Of a DNA stretch of 64,000 nt, positions 1 through 8,130 are shown in pieces (the stretch's first letter is position 1; each line of letters begins with the position of its first letter). The stretch covers positions 1 to 64,000 of the forward strand of contig NZ_FCOB02000030.1 in the NCBI RefSeq assembly GCF_001545075.1, written 5' to 3'. This stretch comes from Caballeronia ptereochthonis (GTDB lineage Bacteria > Pseudomonadota > Gammaproteobacteria > Burkholderiales > Burkholderiaceae). The notes under the pieces were generated by a model. It was not told the origin of the DNA. It worked only from the letters and a program-made list of their open reading frames with translations, and ran no database searches. Both the position numbers and the translations under genes were made by a program.

Positions 1-74
1 ACTACATCGGCTGGCTGCACTTCCAGACCATCTGGAACGACCTCGTCGCCACGCAGCCCGACATGTTCGACTGA
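1..74 (+). CDS. C-terminal fragment of an unidentified protein
   Basis: An open frame enters from the left edge and ends at a TGA at 72-74. The visible 23 residues begin YIGWLHFQTIW and end QPDMFD. This is too little to assign a family. It precedes the MFS carrier gene in the same direction with a gap of about 130 bases, so it may belong to the same aromatic-acid or sugar-acid locus. That is only an inference from position. Confidence 0.55.
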   Translation, partial: YIGWLHFQTIWNDLVATQPDMFD

Positions 75-206
75 TCCGCGCGCAGCGAGCGGATTCGAGC
101 AATCCTTCGACACCGGTGCTGCGGGAAAGCGGCTTACAAAGCCGCGGGCGGCCCGACAGGCGCGTCCACTCGCCGCACCGCACATCACATGATCAGGAGA
201 CAGAAC

Positions 207-1520
207 ATGAGTTCCCACAGTCCGGTTGCGTATCTGGCGGGCGACGAATCGTCCACTTATGCGAAGGTGACATGGCGCCTGCTGCCGTTTCTCTTCGTGT
301 GCTATCTCTGCGCCTATCTCGACCGCATCAACGTGAGCTTCGCGAAGTTGCAGATGCTGAGCGACCTGCATTTCAGCGAAGCCGTCTATGGTGCGGGCGC
401 TGGCGTGTTCTTCATCGGCTATCTGCTGTTCGAGGTGCCGAGCAACCTCATTCTTCTGCGCGTGGGCGCGCGGCGCTGGATCGCCCGCATCATGGTGACG
501 TGGGGAATCATTTCCGCCGCGATGATGTTCGTGAGGACGCCGGCGAGCTTCTACGTCATGCGCTTTCTGCTCGGCGTGGCCGAGGCAGGCTTCATTCCCG
601 CGATCCTGCTCTATCTCACGTACTGGTTTCCGGCTTCGCGCAGAAGCAAGGTCACCGCGCTCTTCATGACGGGCATCCCGATGTCCGGCGTAATCGGCGG
701 CCCGCTGTCGGGCTGGATCATGACGCACGTGGGCGGCGCGCACGGCGTCGCGGGATGGCAGTGGCTCTTTCTGCTCGAAGGCATTCCGACGGCGATCCTC
801 GGTGTCGTCGCGTACTTCTATCTCGACGACAAGGTCGCCGACGCGAAGTGGCTCACCGATTCGCAAAAGGCCATGCTCGAAGCCAATCTGCGGGAGGAAA
901 GACCTTCGCACGCGCTGCATTCGGTGAAGGACGGGCTGATGCATCCGAGGGTTCTGCTGCTCTCCGTGACCTACTTCTTCTTCACGATGGGGCTCTACGG
1001 CGTGAGCTTCTGGCTGCCGACGCTCGTGAAGGCGAGCGGTGTGACCGACCCGCTCAACATCGGCCTGCTTTCCGCGATTCCCTATGCCGCGGGCACGATC
1101 GCGATGCTGGCGGTGGGACATAGCTCGGACAAGCGTGGCGAGCGCCGCTGGCATCTCGCGGGCGCGGGCTGCATCGGCGCGCTCGGGCTCTACATGAGCG
1201 TGGTATTCGCGCATTCGACGCTCTTTGGCATGATCGGCCTCACGCTCGGGACGATGGGCGTGGTCACGACCATCTCCCAGTTCTGGGTCCTGCCGCCCGC
1301 GATTCTCAGCGGCGGCGCGGCGGCCGCGGGTCTCGCGCTCGCCAACTCGGTCGGCAGCATTTCGGGTGTCGTGAGCCCGTGGGTCATCGGCGTGATCCAG
1401 ACGCATTCGGGCTCGACGGGAAGCGGCGTGCTGGGCCTCGCGGTGAGTTGCGTGATCGGTAGCCTGCTCGTTTTCACCGTGCCTGCGGCGCTCGTCAACA
1501 GCCGCCGCCGCGAAGACTGA
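207..1520 (+). CDS. MFS transporter, anion:cation symporter (ACS) family
   Basis: A 437-residue inner-membrane carrier with about twelve hydrophobic segments. The first helix carries the signature DRINVSFAK at residues 39-47, typical of the phthalate permease/ACS branch of the major facilitator superfamily, which brings organic anions into the cell with protons. I chose the ATG at 207 because AGGAGA at 195-200 is well spaced before it; an in-frame ATG at 189 lies ahead of that site. It converges with the GntR gene and lies next to the Rieske oxygenase pair, so import of an aromatic or other carboxylate for that oxygenase is plausible. It closely resembles the carrier at 12377-13717, so the substrate cannot be read from sequence alone. 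Confidence 0.9.
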   Translation: MSSHSPVAYLAGDESSTYAKVTWRLLPFLFVCYLCAYLDRINVSFAKLQMLSDLHFSEAVYGAGAGVFFIGYLLFEVPSNLILLRVGARRWIARIMVTWGIISAAMMFVRTPASFYVMRFLLGVAEAGFIPAILLYLTYWFPASRRSKVTALFMTGIPMSGVIGGPLSGWIMTHVGGAHGVAGWQWLFLLEGIPTAILGVVAYFYLDDKVADAKWLTDSQKAMLEANLREERPSHALHSVKDGLMHPRVLLLSVTYFFFTMGLYGVSFWLPTLVKASGVTDPLNIGLLSAIPYAAGTIAMLAVGHSSDKRGERRWHLAGAGCIGALGLYMSVVFAHSTLFGMIGLTLGTMGVVTTISQFWVLPPAILSGGAAAAGLALANSVGSISGVVSPWVIGVIQTHSGSTGSGVLGLAVSCVIGSLLVFTVPAALVNSRRRED

Positions 1521-1597
1521 CGGCCGCGCACCGTGACGAACGGCCCTGTGAGAGCGGGGTCGTCGTCGGGGATGATGAGCGCGCGCGGTGCAAGTTA

Positions 1598-2290
1598 TCA
1601 CGTTGCTTCCGCGTCCCGTTCGCGTCGTTCGCTCAGCACGAGACCGAGCCGTTCGACGAGATTCTTGCGCGCGTTCGCGGTGTGCAGGTCCGTGAGCTCC
1701 GCCGCGCGTTTTCCGTCGCCTTCGGCAATGGCCGCCGCGATCGCCGCGTGTTCGTCCCAGATCGACTTGCGCTGTCCCGATGCCTGCAGTACCGCGCCCA
1801 TCACTCGACGCAGATGCACCCAGTGCATCTGCGCGGTCTCGGCGATCAACGGATTGCCCGAGGCCGCATAGATCGCGTTATGGAAAGCCATGTCGGCATC
1901 GATCATCGCTTTCACGTCGTCGCTCTTCGATGCGCGCCGGCCATTGACGATGAGCGTCTTGTCGAGCTTCGCGCCGCGTTCCGCGGCAAGACGCGCGGCG
2001 AGCGAGTCCAGCGCGCCGCGAATCTCGTAGAGATGGCTGATCCATGCGGGATCGAGCGGCGTGACGAGCAGGCCGCGCCCCGGGGCGTCGACCACGAGGC
2101 CGTCCTTCTTGAGCAGGCGCAGCGCCTGCAAGACGGGCGAGCGCGATACCGCGAGTTGCTCGGCGATCTCTTCCTGCGTGATGCGCGTTCCGGGGGCGAG
2201 CGTTCCGGAGCTGATGGCGTCCAGCAAGACCTTGTAGACCTCGTCCACATAGTCCGTGCGGGCCTGAAGCTTGAGAAGTTTGGCGGGCAT
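1598..2290 (-). CDS. GntR family transcriptional regulator (FCD domain)
   Basis: A 230-residue DNA-binding regulator. The winged helix-turn-helix spans about residues 12-78, including RITQEEIAEQLAVSRSPV. An alpha-helical FCD ligand domain follows, from about 85 to 215, with the characteristic FHNAI segment and a later His (MHWVH) expected to hold a metal or ligand. FCD regulators usually repress a neighbouring catabolic operon until a carboxylate binds. The gene diverges from the Rieske oxygenase gene, and the 291-base gap between them contains two near-identical 16-base motifs that could be its operators. Local repression of the oxygenase and reductase is therefore inferred. Confidence 0.88.
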   Translation of the reverse strand: MPAKLLKLQARTDYVDEVYKVLLDAISSGTLAPGTRITQEEIAEQLAVSRSPVLQALRLLKKDGLVVDAPGRGLLVTPLDPAWISHLYEIRGALDSLAARLAAERGAKLDKTLIVNGRRASKSDDVKAMIDADMAFHNAIYAASGNPLIAETAQMHWVHLRRVMGAVLQASGQRKSIWDEHAAIAAAIAEGDGKRAAELTDLHTANARKNLVERLGLVLSERRERDAEAT

Positions 2291-2308
2291 GATCTCGACC
2301 GTAATCTC

Positions 2309-2446
2309 TGGATACAGAATACGGCAAGGTTACAGCGCGCCAATACGGCGCGTCAACGCGCGAACTGCACCGTGCCAGACCGGATTCACGTTTACCCATA
2401 GAGACAGCGCTTACCGCCGCGATTAATCTTTGTATACAGAGTACGG
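2309..2446. promoter_or_regulatory. Two copies of a GATACAGA-type motif, candidate GntR operators
   Basis: The spacer between the divergent GntR and Rieske genes holds TGGATACAGAATACGG at 2309-2324 and TGTATACAGAGTACGG at 2431-2446. These match at 14 of 16 positions in the same orientation. The first copy lies 19 bases ahead of the regulator start. The core TGTATACA is palindromic and resembles operators known for FCD-type GntR proteins. Binding by this regulator is inferred. Confidence 0.55.
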
Positions 2447-2581
2447 AGTTCGGTAACCGGAATTCTGTAGCGATAGTGAAACAGGGCAAGGCGCGGATTT
2501 CGATGACAGCCGTGCCTGGCTCGAAGCGTCATGCAGCAAATGCACCCATCCACTTCAACCCCACTCAGAACAGGATTTCCC

Positions 2582-4126
2582 ATGACCATCAAGTCGGACA
2601 AGCTGGAAGGACAGAAGAGCAGCGGCGGCGCAGCCGCGACGGTCAAGAAGCTGGTGCCGTACGGCGGCTACTACGTGAACAGGGTGCCGGGTCACGATCC
2701 GGAACTGACGGAAACCGGTCCGGGCACGCCGATGGGCGAATACATGCGCGCGTTCTGGCATCCCATCTGCATGTCGGTCGAGCTGACCGACACGCCGCGC
2801 TTCCTCAAGATCCTTAACGAAGAACTGGTGGCGTTCCGCGACGGCAGCGGTCGCGTCGGCGTGCTGCATGCGCATTGCGTGCATCGCGGCGCCTCGCTGG
2901 AATACGGCGCGATTCAGGAGCGCGGCATCATGTGCTGCTATCACGGCATGGTGTTCGACGTGGACGGCTCGTGCCTGCACGTGCCTTTTCCGAAGGGCGA
3001 AGAGAAAGAGGCCGAAAAGTACGCATGCTCCATTCGGCAGGGCGCATACAAGGCGGTCGAGCGTCATGGCCTCGTGTTCGCCTACATGGGGCCGCCCGAG
3101 AACGAGCCGCCGTTTCCCGAGTGGGAAGGCGACTACACGGTCCTGCCCGGCGACGAGCTCGTGCCGTACAGCAACTTCCAGCATTGCAACTGGCTGCAGG
3201 TGCAGGACAACGCGGCCGACAACTTTCACCCGACCGCCTTGCACGCCGCGAAGAACGTGGTCAAGGGCCAGTTCCAGGGCACGACCTTCGACGAAGTCGG
3301 CGCCGCCTCGATGGAAGTGGCGCCCGACATGCATTTCCAGCCGGTTCAGCAAGGCCGCAGCCTCGCTTGCGCGGGGGCGCGCCGCGTCGACAAGGACCGC
3401 CTGTTCGTGCGCGTGCAGCATCAGGTGCTGCCGAATCTGAGCCTGCATGCGTACACGTCCGAAGACGGCGCGAAGAAGAAGCTCTTCAGCCGCTTCCATA
3501 TCATCCGCTGGACCGTGCCCGTCGATGACGAGAACAGCAAGATGATCGGCTGGCGCGTGATGGGCCCGGGCATCGACACGCGCGGCATAGGCAGGAAGGA
3601 ACTGGTGGGCTACGAGTCGATCGACTTTCTCGACGGCCAGGTCGCGATGCGTCGTCCCGAGCGCTTCGGCGACTACAAGCTCGAGGACATCGTGCCGATT
3701 CCGCCGAATCATCGCGAGCGTGCGAACTACAAGCTGGCGCAGTACGCGCCGGGCGACTACGAAGCGATCATCAGCCAGCGGCCGATCGCCGTGCATGCGC
3801 TGGAGAATCCGACCAAGTTCGATGCGGGCCTGTTCATGTTCCGCAAGATGCTGCGCGACGCGGTGCGCGGCTCGAACCCCGCGGCATCCGCGCAGAACTT
3901 CGCTGAATGGTTCCGCGAGAACGCGGGCGCGCCGAACAGCTTCTGCTCGGGCAACGTGTTCGAGATTCCCGAGGGCGGCACCGTCGATGAAGAAGTCGTG
4001 CGGCGCCGCAAGGTGACGAGGCAAATCGTCGCGATCCTCGCGGAGAGCGAGACGCTGAAGGGTGAGGCGCGCACAGCGTTCGTGCGCGAGCGCTTCGAGG
4101 AACTCGAGCAATCGATGAAGGAGTGA
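2582..4126 (+). CDS. Rieske non-heme iron oxygenase, catalytic (alpha) subunit
   Basis: A 514-residue oxygenase subunit of the phthalate 4,5-dioxygenase/O-demethylase type. The Rieske [2Fe-2S] ligands are visible as Cys99-x-His101 and Cys118-x2-His121. The mononuclear iron site follows the family pattern Asn210-x2-Asp213-x2-His216-x4-His221. The protein would hydroxylate or demethylate an aromatic acid using electrons from the reductase encoded next. The ATG at 2582 is preceded by AGGA; an ATG at 2531 gives a low-complexity extension. At 514 residues it is longer than the roughly 430-450 of phthalate-type enzymes, with extra sequence after the catalytic domain including a charged C-terminal helix. 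The substrate is unknown. Confidence 0.9.
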   Translation: MTIKSDKLEGQKSSGGAAATVKKLVPYGGYYVNRVPGHDPELTETGPGTPMGEYMRAFWHPICMSVELTDTPRFLKILNEELVAFRDGSGRVGVLHAHCVHRGASLEYGAIQERGIMCCYHGMVFDVDGSCLHVPFPKGEEKEAEKYACSIRQGAYKAVERHGLVFAYMGPPENEPPFPEWEGDYTVLPGDELVPYSNFQHCNWLQVQDNAADNFHPTALHAAKNVVKGQFQGTTFDEVGAASMEVAPDMHFQPVQQGRSLACAGARRVDKDRLFVRVQHQVLPNLSLHAYTSEDGAKKKLFSRFHIIRWTVPVDDENSKMIGWRVMGPGIDTRGIGRKELVGYESIDFLDGQVAMRRPERFGDYKLEDIVPIPPNHRERANYKLAQYAPGDYEAIISQRPIAVHALENPTKFDAGLFMFRKMLRDAVRGSNPAASAQNFAEWFRENAGAPNSFCSGNVFEIPEGGTVDEEVVRRRKVTRQIVAILAESETLKGEARTAFVRERFEELEQSMKE

Positions 4127-4193
4127 GCGAGGCAAAGCGAGGGCGCATCGTGCGCTCTCGCGATGTCGGATCATCGATCGAGGACAGGCGACC

Positions 4194-5192
4194 ATGTCAA
4201 CCCAACCCATTTCAACTCAGGCAGATCGGGACACGCTCGATCTGCTCGTCAGGCAGATCCGCTTCGAAGGCCGGGGCATCCATTCATACGAGCTCGTCGA
4301 TCCTGAAGGCGCGCCTTTGCCGCCCTTTACGGCGGGCGCACATGTCGACATTCATCTCGCGGGCGGCGTGGTGCGGCAGTATTCGATCAGCAACGCGCCG
4401 CGCGAGCGCCATCGCTATGTGATCGCCGTATTGCGCGATGAACGCGGACGCGGCGGATCGAAGGCGCTGCATGAGCAATGGCGCGTGCAGGACATCGTGC
4501 GCGTGAGCCGTCCGCGCAACAACTTCCGTCTCGTCGACGGTGCGCGCCGCGTGCTGCTGATCGCGGGCGGCATCGGCGTGACGCCGCTCAAGGCGATGGC
4601 GCATGAACTCGAGGATGCGGGCGTCGACTACGAGATGCACTACTGCGCGAAGGATGCGAGCTGCGCGGCATTCGCCGAAGAGTTCGAGCCGATGCGCGCG
4701 AACGGCCGCCTGCATTTTCATTTCGACGGCGGCGACCCTTCTGCCGGCCTGGATATACGCGACTTGCTGAACCAGCCGCGCGACGGCGAGCACGTCTACT
4801 ACTGCGGGCCGGGCGGCTTCATGAAGGCGTGCGCGGAAGCGGCCGAGCACTGGCCTTCGGGCACGGTGCACTTCGAGCACTTCAAGGCGCCCGAGCGCGG
4901 TCCCGGCGAGCAGGCCGCCAACGATGCGCTCGACAGCTTCACCGTGCGCATCGCGAGCACGGGGCAGGACATCGAAGTCTCGAAGGAAGAGAGCATCGCC
5001 GATGCGCTCGCGCAGGCAGGCGTGGCGATGGAGACATCGTGTTGCGCGGGCTTGTGCGGTACATGCAAGGTGCGTTATCTCGAAGGGGAGGTCGAGCATA
5101 ACGACTACATTCTGAGCGACGAGGAAAAGACCGGGTACCTGACGGCGTGCGTGTCGCGCGCGACCAGCAAGGTGCTCGTACTGGACCTCTGA
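4194..5192 (+). CDS. Phthalate dioxygenase reductase-type oxidoreductase (FMN, NADH, 2Fe-2S)
   Basis: A 332-residue electron-transfer partner. The domain order is that of phthalate dioxygenase reductase and VanB: an FMN-binding barrel with RQYS at 61-64, an NAD-binding domain with GGIGVTP at 125-131, and a C-terminal plant-type ferredoxin with Cys283, Cys288, Cys291 and Cys319. It carries electrons from NAD(P)H through FMN to the ferredoxin centre and on to the Rieske subunit encoded 67 bases upstream. The pair forms a two-component class IA oxygenase system. No separate ferredoxin or beta subunit gene is present, as expected for that class. Confidence 0.92.
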   Translation: MSTQPISTQADRDTLDLLVRQIRFEGRGIHSYELVDPEGAPLPPFTAGAHVDIHLAGGVVRQYSISNAPRERHRYVIAVLRDERGRGGSKALHEQWRVQDIVRVSRPRNNFRLVDGARRVLLIAGGIGVTPLKAMAHELEDAGVDYEMHYCAKDASCAAFAEEFEPMRANGRLHFHFDGGDPSAGLDIRDLLNQPRDGEHVYYCGPGGFMKACAEAAEHWPSGTVHFEHFKAPERGPGEQAANDALDSFTVRIASTGQDIEVSKEESIADALAQAGVAMETSCCAGLCGTCKVRYLEGEVEHNDYILSDEEKTGYLTACVSRATSKVLVLDL

Positions 5193-5355
5193 CGGCTGCC
5201 CGGGCGAAATGCTTTCGAAAGCTGAAGCAATGCCGGCATCGGCCTTTGAGCAGATGAATGAGCGATGCCAAACACAGGCCATGCGATATGCGCCAATTGA
5301 TAGCTTCTTTAGGCATATTTGCCACGGCAGACCTCGTTACGTAGGGCACGCTTAA

Positions 5356-5468
5356 TATAATTGCCGCAATACCTCGCGAACCCGCCGTGAGGAAGTCGAG
5401 CGGCTCGTAAGACAAGGCTGTCCATCTTGCCCCGTCATTCAGGCCCCGACATCGCGCGGGGCTTTTTT
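5356..5468 (+). ncRNA. Candidate small RNA or attenuated leader
   Basis: A perfect -10 box TATAAT lies at 5356-5361, although no good -35 box is seen. Downstream come a CCTC/GAGG hairpin (5372-5392), a GACA/TGTC hairpin (5411-5422) and a terminator. The expected transcript of about 100 nt would start near 5368. It is either a free-standing sRNA or an attenuated leader of the hydrolase gene at 5611. It matches no RNA family that I recognise. Confidence 0.35.
5443..5468 (+). terminator. Rho-independent terminator
   Basis: The stem GCCCCG (5443-5448) pairs with CGGGGC (5457-5462), and six T residues follow at 5463-5468. It ends either the candidate small RNA or transcripts from the reductase gene. 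Confidence 0.75.
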
Positions 5469-5610
5469 GCATCCGGGAACGTCGCTTGCGGCCACGCACT
5501 TCCGCAACTGAGTGCGCTCGGACGTTGACGGCCAGACATGGCAAGGCGAGACTTGCGGCAGGGGGATGTCGTTGCCGATTGCGCGCCACCAGAGACGAGG
5601 AAAATATCTA

Positions 5611-7425
5611 ATGAGACCGGTTGTATTCGGGAATCGCTTCGGATGGCTGCACGCGGGGAACGGCACGCGCGGCGTGGTGCTCTGCAATACGTATGGCCAC
5701 GAATACGTATGGACATACAGCGGCATGCGTCATCTCGCCGAGACATTGTCCGCGCGTGGCATCTGGGTGCTGCGCTTCGACTATCACGGCACGGGCGACT
5801 CGGCAGGGGCCGACTGCGCACCGGATCAATTCGCTTCGTCGGTCGACGACATAGAAGCGGCCATCGAGTGGTTCAGGAACGCGACGGGCATCGGGCATCT
5901 GACCTTATGCGGCTTTCGCGTGGGCGCGGCGTTTGCGCTCGAGGCCGCGTTGCGCAAGCCGGTCGATGAGCTCGTATTGCTCGCGCCGGTCGCGAGCGGG
6001 CGCATCTACATGCGCGAGCTGAGCATCGTGCGCAAGACCTGGCTCGAGCAGCTCGCGCCGCCGTTGCGCGAGATGCAGCAGAGCGATGCGCCCCTCAACG
6101 TGCTGGGCCAGGTCTATAGCCACGAATTCGAACGCTCGCTGGAAGAAATCGATCTCGTGGCGAGCGTGAAAAACGCAGCTTCGGTGCCGGCGCGCCGCGC
6201 ATTGATCATGAACGCGCGCGCGGGCGGCAAGGATCCGTTGCGCGAGGCGCTGGCGGAACGTGGCGTCGAAGCGGAGGTGCGTCCGTTCGAGGATCTGATC
6301 GGCTTCATTCAGGAGACAGCGTTCAACGCATTGCCGCGCGCCGCTTTCGACGAGGCGGTGCGATGGATGGCGGGCAGCGCATCGCAAGAACCGCAGGAAG
6401 CGCCGGCCGTTGCATCGGCAGAGCCGGAAAGCTGGCCCGATCTGACGATCGAAACGCCTGAGGCAATCGAGCGTCCCGTATCCATCGGCGACGAAGCTCT
6501 CTTCGGCATCCTCTGTGAGCCGCGCACGGGCTCGGCGCGCGGTTCGGTATTTCTCATCGCGAATACGTCGGCGAGTTCGCGCGTCGGCGATAGCAGGCTC
6601 TCGGTGCGCATCGCGCGTGAGCTCGCGCGGCGCGGCGTGGCGTCGCTGCGCTTCGATGCGCGCGGCCGTGGCGACAGCCCCGCGGCGCCGGGCATCGTGC
6701 AATCGGATACCGCGTTCGGCCGCATTTACAACGCGGTCGCGACCGAAGACACCGCGTGCGCCGCACGCTGGCTCGCACGGCAGGGCTACAAGTCGATCTT
6801 CTCGCTCGGCGTCTGCTCGGGCGCCTATCACGCGCTCAAGGCCGCGCTGATCGAAGACTCGATTACGGGCGTGGTCACGGTGAACATCCCGACGTTCAAG
6901 AAGCCCGTGGACATCGCACCCGACGCGCTGCGCCAGTCGACGCGCAATTCCATGGCCGGCTATGCATTCTCGATGCTCGATCCGCAGAAGTGGAAGGCGA
7001 TTCTGCGCGGCGAAAAGCATCTGACGCGCGTCCTGCGCTTCGTGATTGGCTACATGGTGACGCGCGCGCGTTCGCGCATCGTCGACATGTTGAGGCTCGA
7101 TCGTCTGAGCCAGACGCCGCCCGAACTCGCGACAGAACCGGGTCCGATCATTCGCGCACTGGATGCCAGGCATGTGAAGACCGTGCTCGTCTATGGCGCT
7201 TACGATGCGGGCATGGATCTGATCGCCGCGCATTTCGGCAAAGGAGGTGCACGCCTGTCGCGCTTCCCGTCCGTGCGGATGGAGATCTTCCCGGATGTCG
7301 ACCATTCGCTCTTCATGACGGCCGGTTCGGCGCAAGTGATTGCGCTGTGCGAGAACGTCGCCAAGGAAACGAGGGCCGCCGTTACGGACCCGATGTTTCC
7401 GGGCAGAGAGCCGGTCGTGCTCTGA
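5611..7425 (+). CDS. Fused double alpha/beta-hydrolase resembling exosortase A-associated hydrolases
   Basis: A 604-residue protein with two alpha/beta-hydrolase halves, about residues 1-265 and 300-600. Where the nucleophile elbow GxSxG is expected, the first half has G-F-R-V-G (in LTLCGFRVGAAF) and the second has G-V-C-S-G (in SLGVCSGAYH). From memory, the paired exosortase A system hydrolases show the same split, with Arg in one family and Cys in the other, so this appears to be a fusion of both types. The second half keeps a likely Asp (YGAYDAG) and His (DVDHSLF), giving a possible Cys-Asp-His triad. The first half shows no matching His. The ATG at 5611 follows GAGG at 5597-5600. No exosortase or glycosyltransferase gene is adjacent. 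A role in acyl transfer or exopolysaccharide export is possible but unproven. Confidence 0.75.
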   Translation: MRPVVFGNRFGWLHAGNGTRGVVLCNTYGHEYVWTYSGMRHLAETLSARGIWVLRFDYHGTGDSAGADCAPDQFASSVDDIEAAIEWFRNATGIGHLTLCGFRVGAAFALEAALRKPVDELVLLAPVASGRIYMRELSIVRKTWLEQLAPPLREMQQSDAPLNVLGQVYSHEFERSLEEIDLVASVKNAASVPARRALIMNARAGGKDPLREALAERGVEAEVRPFEDLIGFIQETAFNALPRAAFDEAVRWMAGSASQEPQEAPAVASAEPESWPDLTIETPEAIERPVSIGDEALFGILCEPRTGSARGSVFLIANTSASSRVGDSRLSVRIARELARRGVASLRFDARGRGDSPAAPGIVQSDTAFGRIYNAVATEDTACAARWLARQGYKSIFSLGVCSGAYHALKAALIEDSITGVVTVNIPTFKKPVDIAPDALRQSTRNSMAGYAFSMLDPQKWKAILRGEKHLTRVLRFVIGYMVTRARSRIVDMLRLDRLSQTPPELATEPGPIIRALDARHVKTVLVYGAYDAGMDLIAAHFGKGGARLSRFPSVRMEIFPDVDHSLFMTAGSAQVIALCENVAKETRAAVTDPMFPGREPVVL

Positions 7426-7454
7426 GCCTTGATCGCTTCACGCGTCATCTCTTC

Positions 7455-7482
7455 GCCGTTTCGAGCCTCGGCTCGAAACGGC
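7455..7482. terminator. Perfect 13-bp inverted repeat after the double hydrolase gene
   Basis: GCCGTTTCGAGCC (7455-7467) and its exact complement (7470-7482) are separated by two bases, 30 bases after the hydrolase stop codon. No T run follows, so it is a stable hairpin that could act as an RNA-stabilising or Rho-assisted 3' end rather than a classical terminator. Confidence 0.5.
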
Positions 7483-7653
7483 CATGATCCAATCGTGCGT
7501 TGCGCCAGCGCGCTTCGCGCGCCTTGAGTATCCTTCCATATTGGAGCCCGCCCCATGCGGGGCAGCGTTCCATCGAGAATCCATAGCAGGGTGCCCCGGC
7601 CGGCTCACCCGGGCCGCCAGGGCCGCTTTACCCCAACACACAGGAGTCTGACG

Positions 7654-8079
7654 ATGTCGATTGAAAAGGTTCTATATCGCGCGCATGCTCATGTCACCGG
7701 CGGCCGTGATGGACGCGCGACCATCCCCGAAAGCAACCTGGATCTCAGGCTGACGACACCGAAGGAACTGGGCGGCGGGGGCGGGGACGGCACGAATCCC
7801 GAACAGCTTTTCGCAGCCGGCTACAGCGCCTGCTTCATCGGCGCGATGAAGTTCGTCGCCGCACGCGACAAGATCAATCTTCCGAAGGACGTGGCTATCG
7901 ATGGAAGCGTGGGCATCGGCCAGATTCCCAACGGCTTCGGCATCGAAGTCGAGTTGAAGATCTCGTTGCCCGGCATGGACCGAGACGAGGCAAAGGCGCT
8001 GATCGACAAGGCTCACATCGTGTGTCCGTATTCGAATGCGACGCGCAATAACGTCGATGTCAAGCTGACGCTGGCCTGA
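7654..8079 (+). CDS. Organic hydroperoxide resistance protein, OsmC/Ohr family
   Basis: A 141-residue cytoplasmic thiol peroxidase that reduces organic hydroperoxides. The peroxidatic Cys60 lies in GYSACF and the resolving Cys124 in HIVCPYSNA, the two hallmark positions of Ohr. The length is typical for Ohr. The start at 7654 is supported by CAGGAG at 7641-7646; the longer open frame upstream from 7555 lacks homology. No OhrR-type MarR regulator is adjacent. It converges with the aldehyde dehydrogenase gene. Confidence 0.92.
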   Translation: MSIEKVLYRAHAHVTGGRDGRATIPESNLDLRLTTPKELGGGGGDGTNPEQLFAAGYSACFIGAMKFVAARDKINLPKDVAIDGSVGIGQIPNGFGIEVELKISLPGMDRDEAKALIDKAHIVCPYSNATRNNVDVKLTLA

Positions 8080-8094
8080 GCCTGTCAAACGTTT

Positions 8095-8118
8095 GAGCGT
8101 CCGCGCTTCGGGACGCTC
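8095..8118. terminator. Hairpin between convergent genes
   Basis: GAGCGTCC (8095-8102) pairs with GGACGCTC (8111-8118) between the stop codons of the Ohr-like and aldehyde dehydrogenase genes. The position suggests a shared bidirectional transcription end, although T runs are short. Confidence 0.5.
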
Positions 8119-8130
8119 GAACACCGCCGT

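Larger units (their letters stand above)
5193..5610 (+). other. Intergenic region, 418 bases, with a candidate small RNA
   Basis: There is no convincing open frame between the reductase gene and the double hydrolase gene. The middle contains a sigma70-like -10 box and a run of hairpins ending in a terminator, described separately. About 140 bases separate that terminator from the ATG of the hydrolase gene. Confidence 0.6.

Noticed and set aside
2555..4210. A 551-codon frame antisense to the Rieske gene
   Set aside because: The sense strand encodes both iron-binding motifs; the antisense frame has no homology.
5370..5470. Possible tRNA-like structure
   Set aside because: No T-arm consensus and no acceptor pairing; the hairpins and T run fit an sRNA or leader better.
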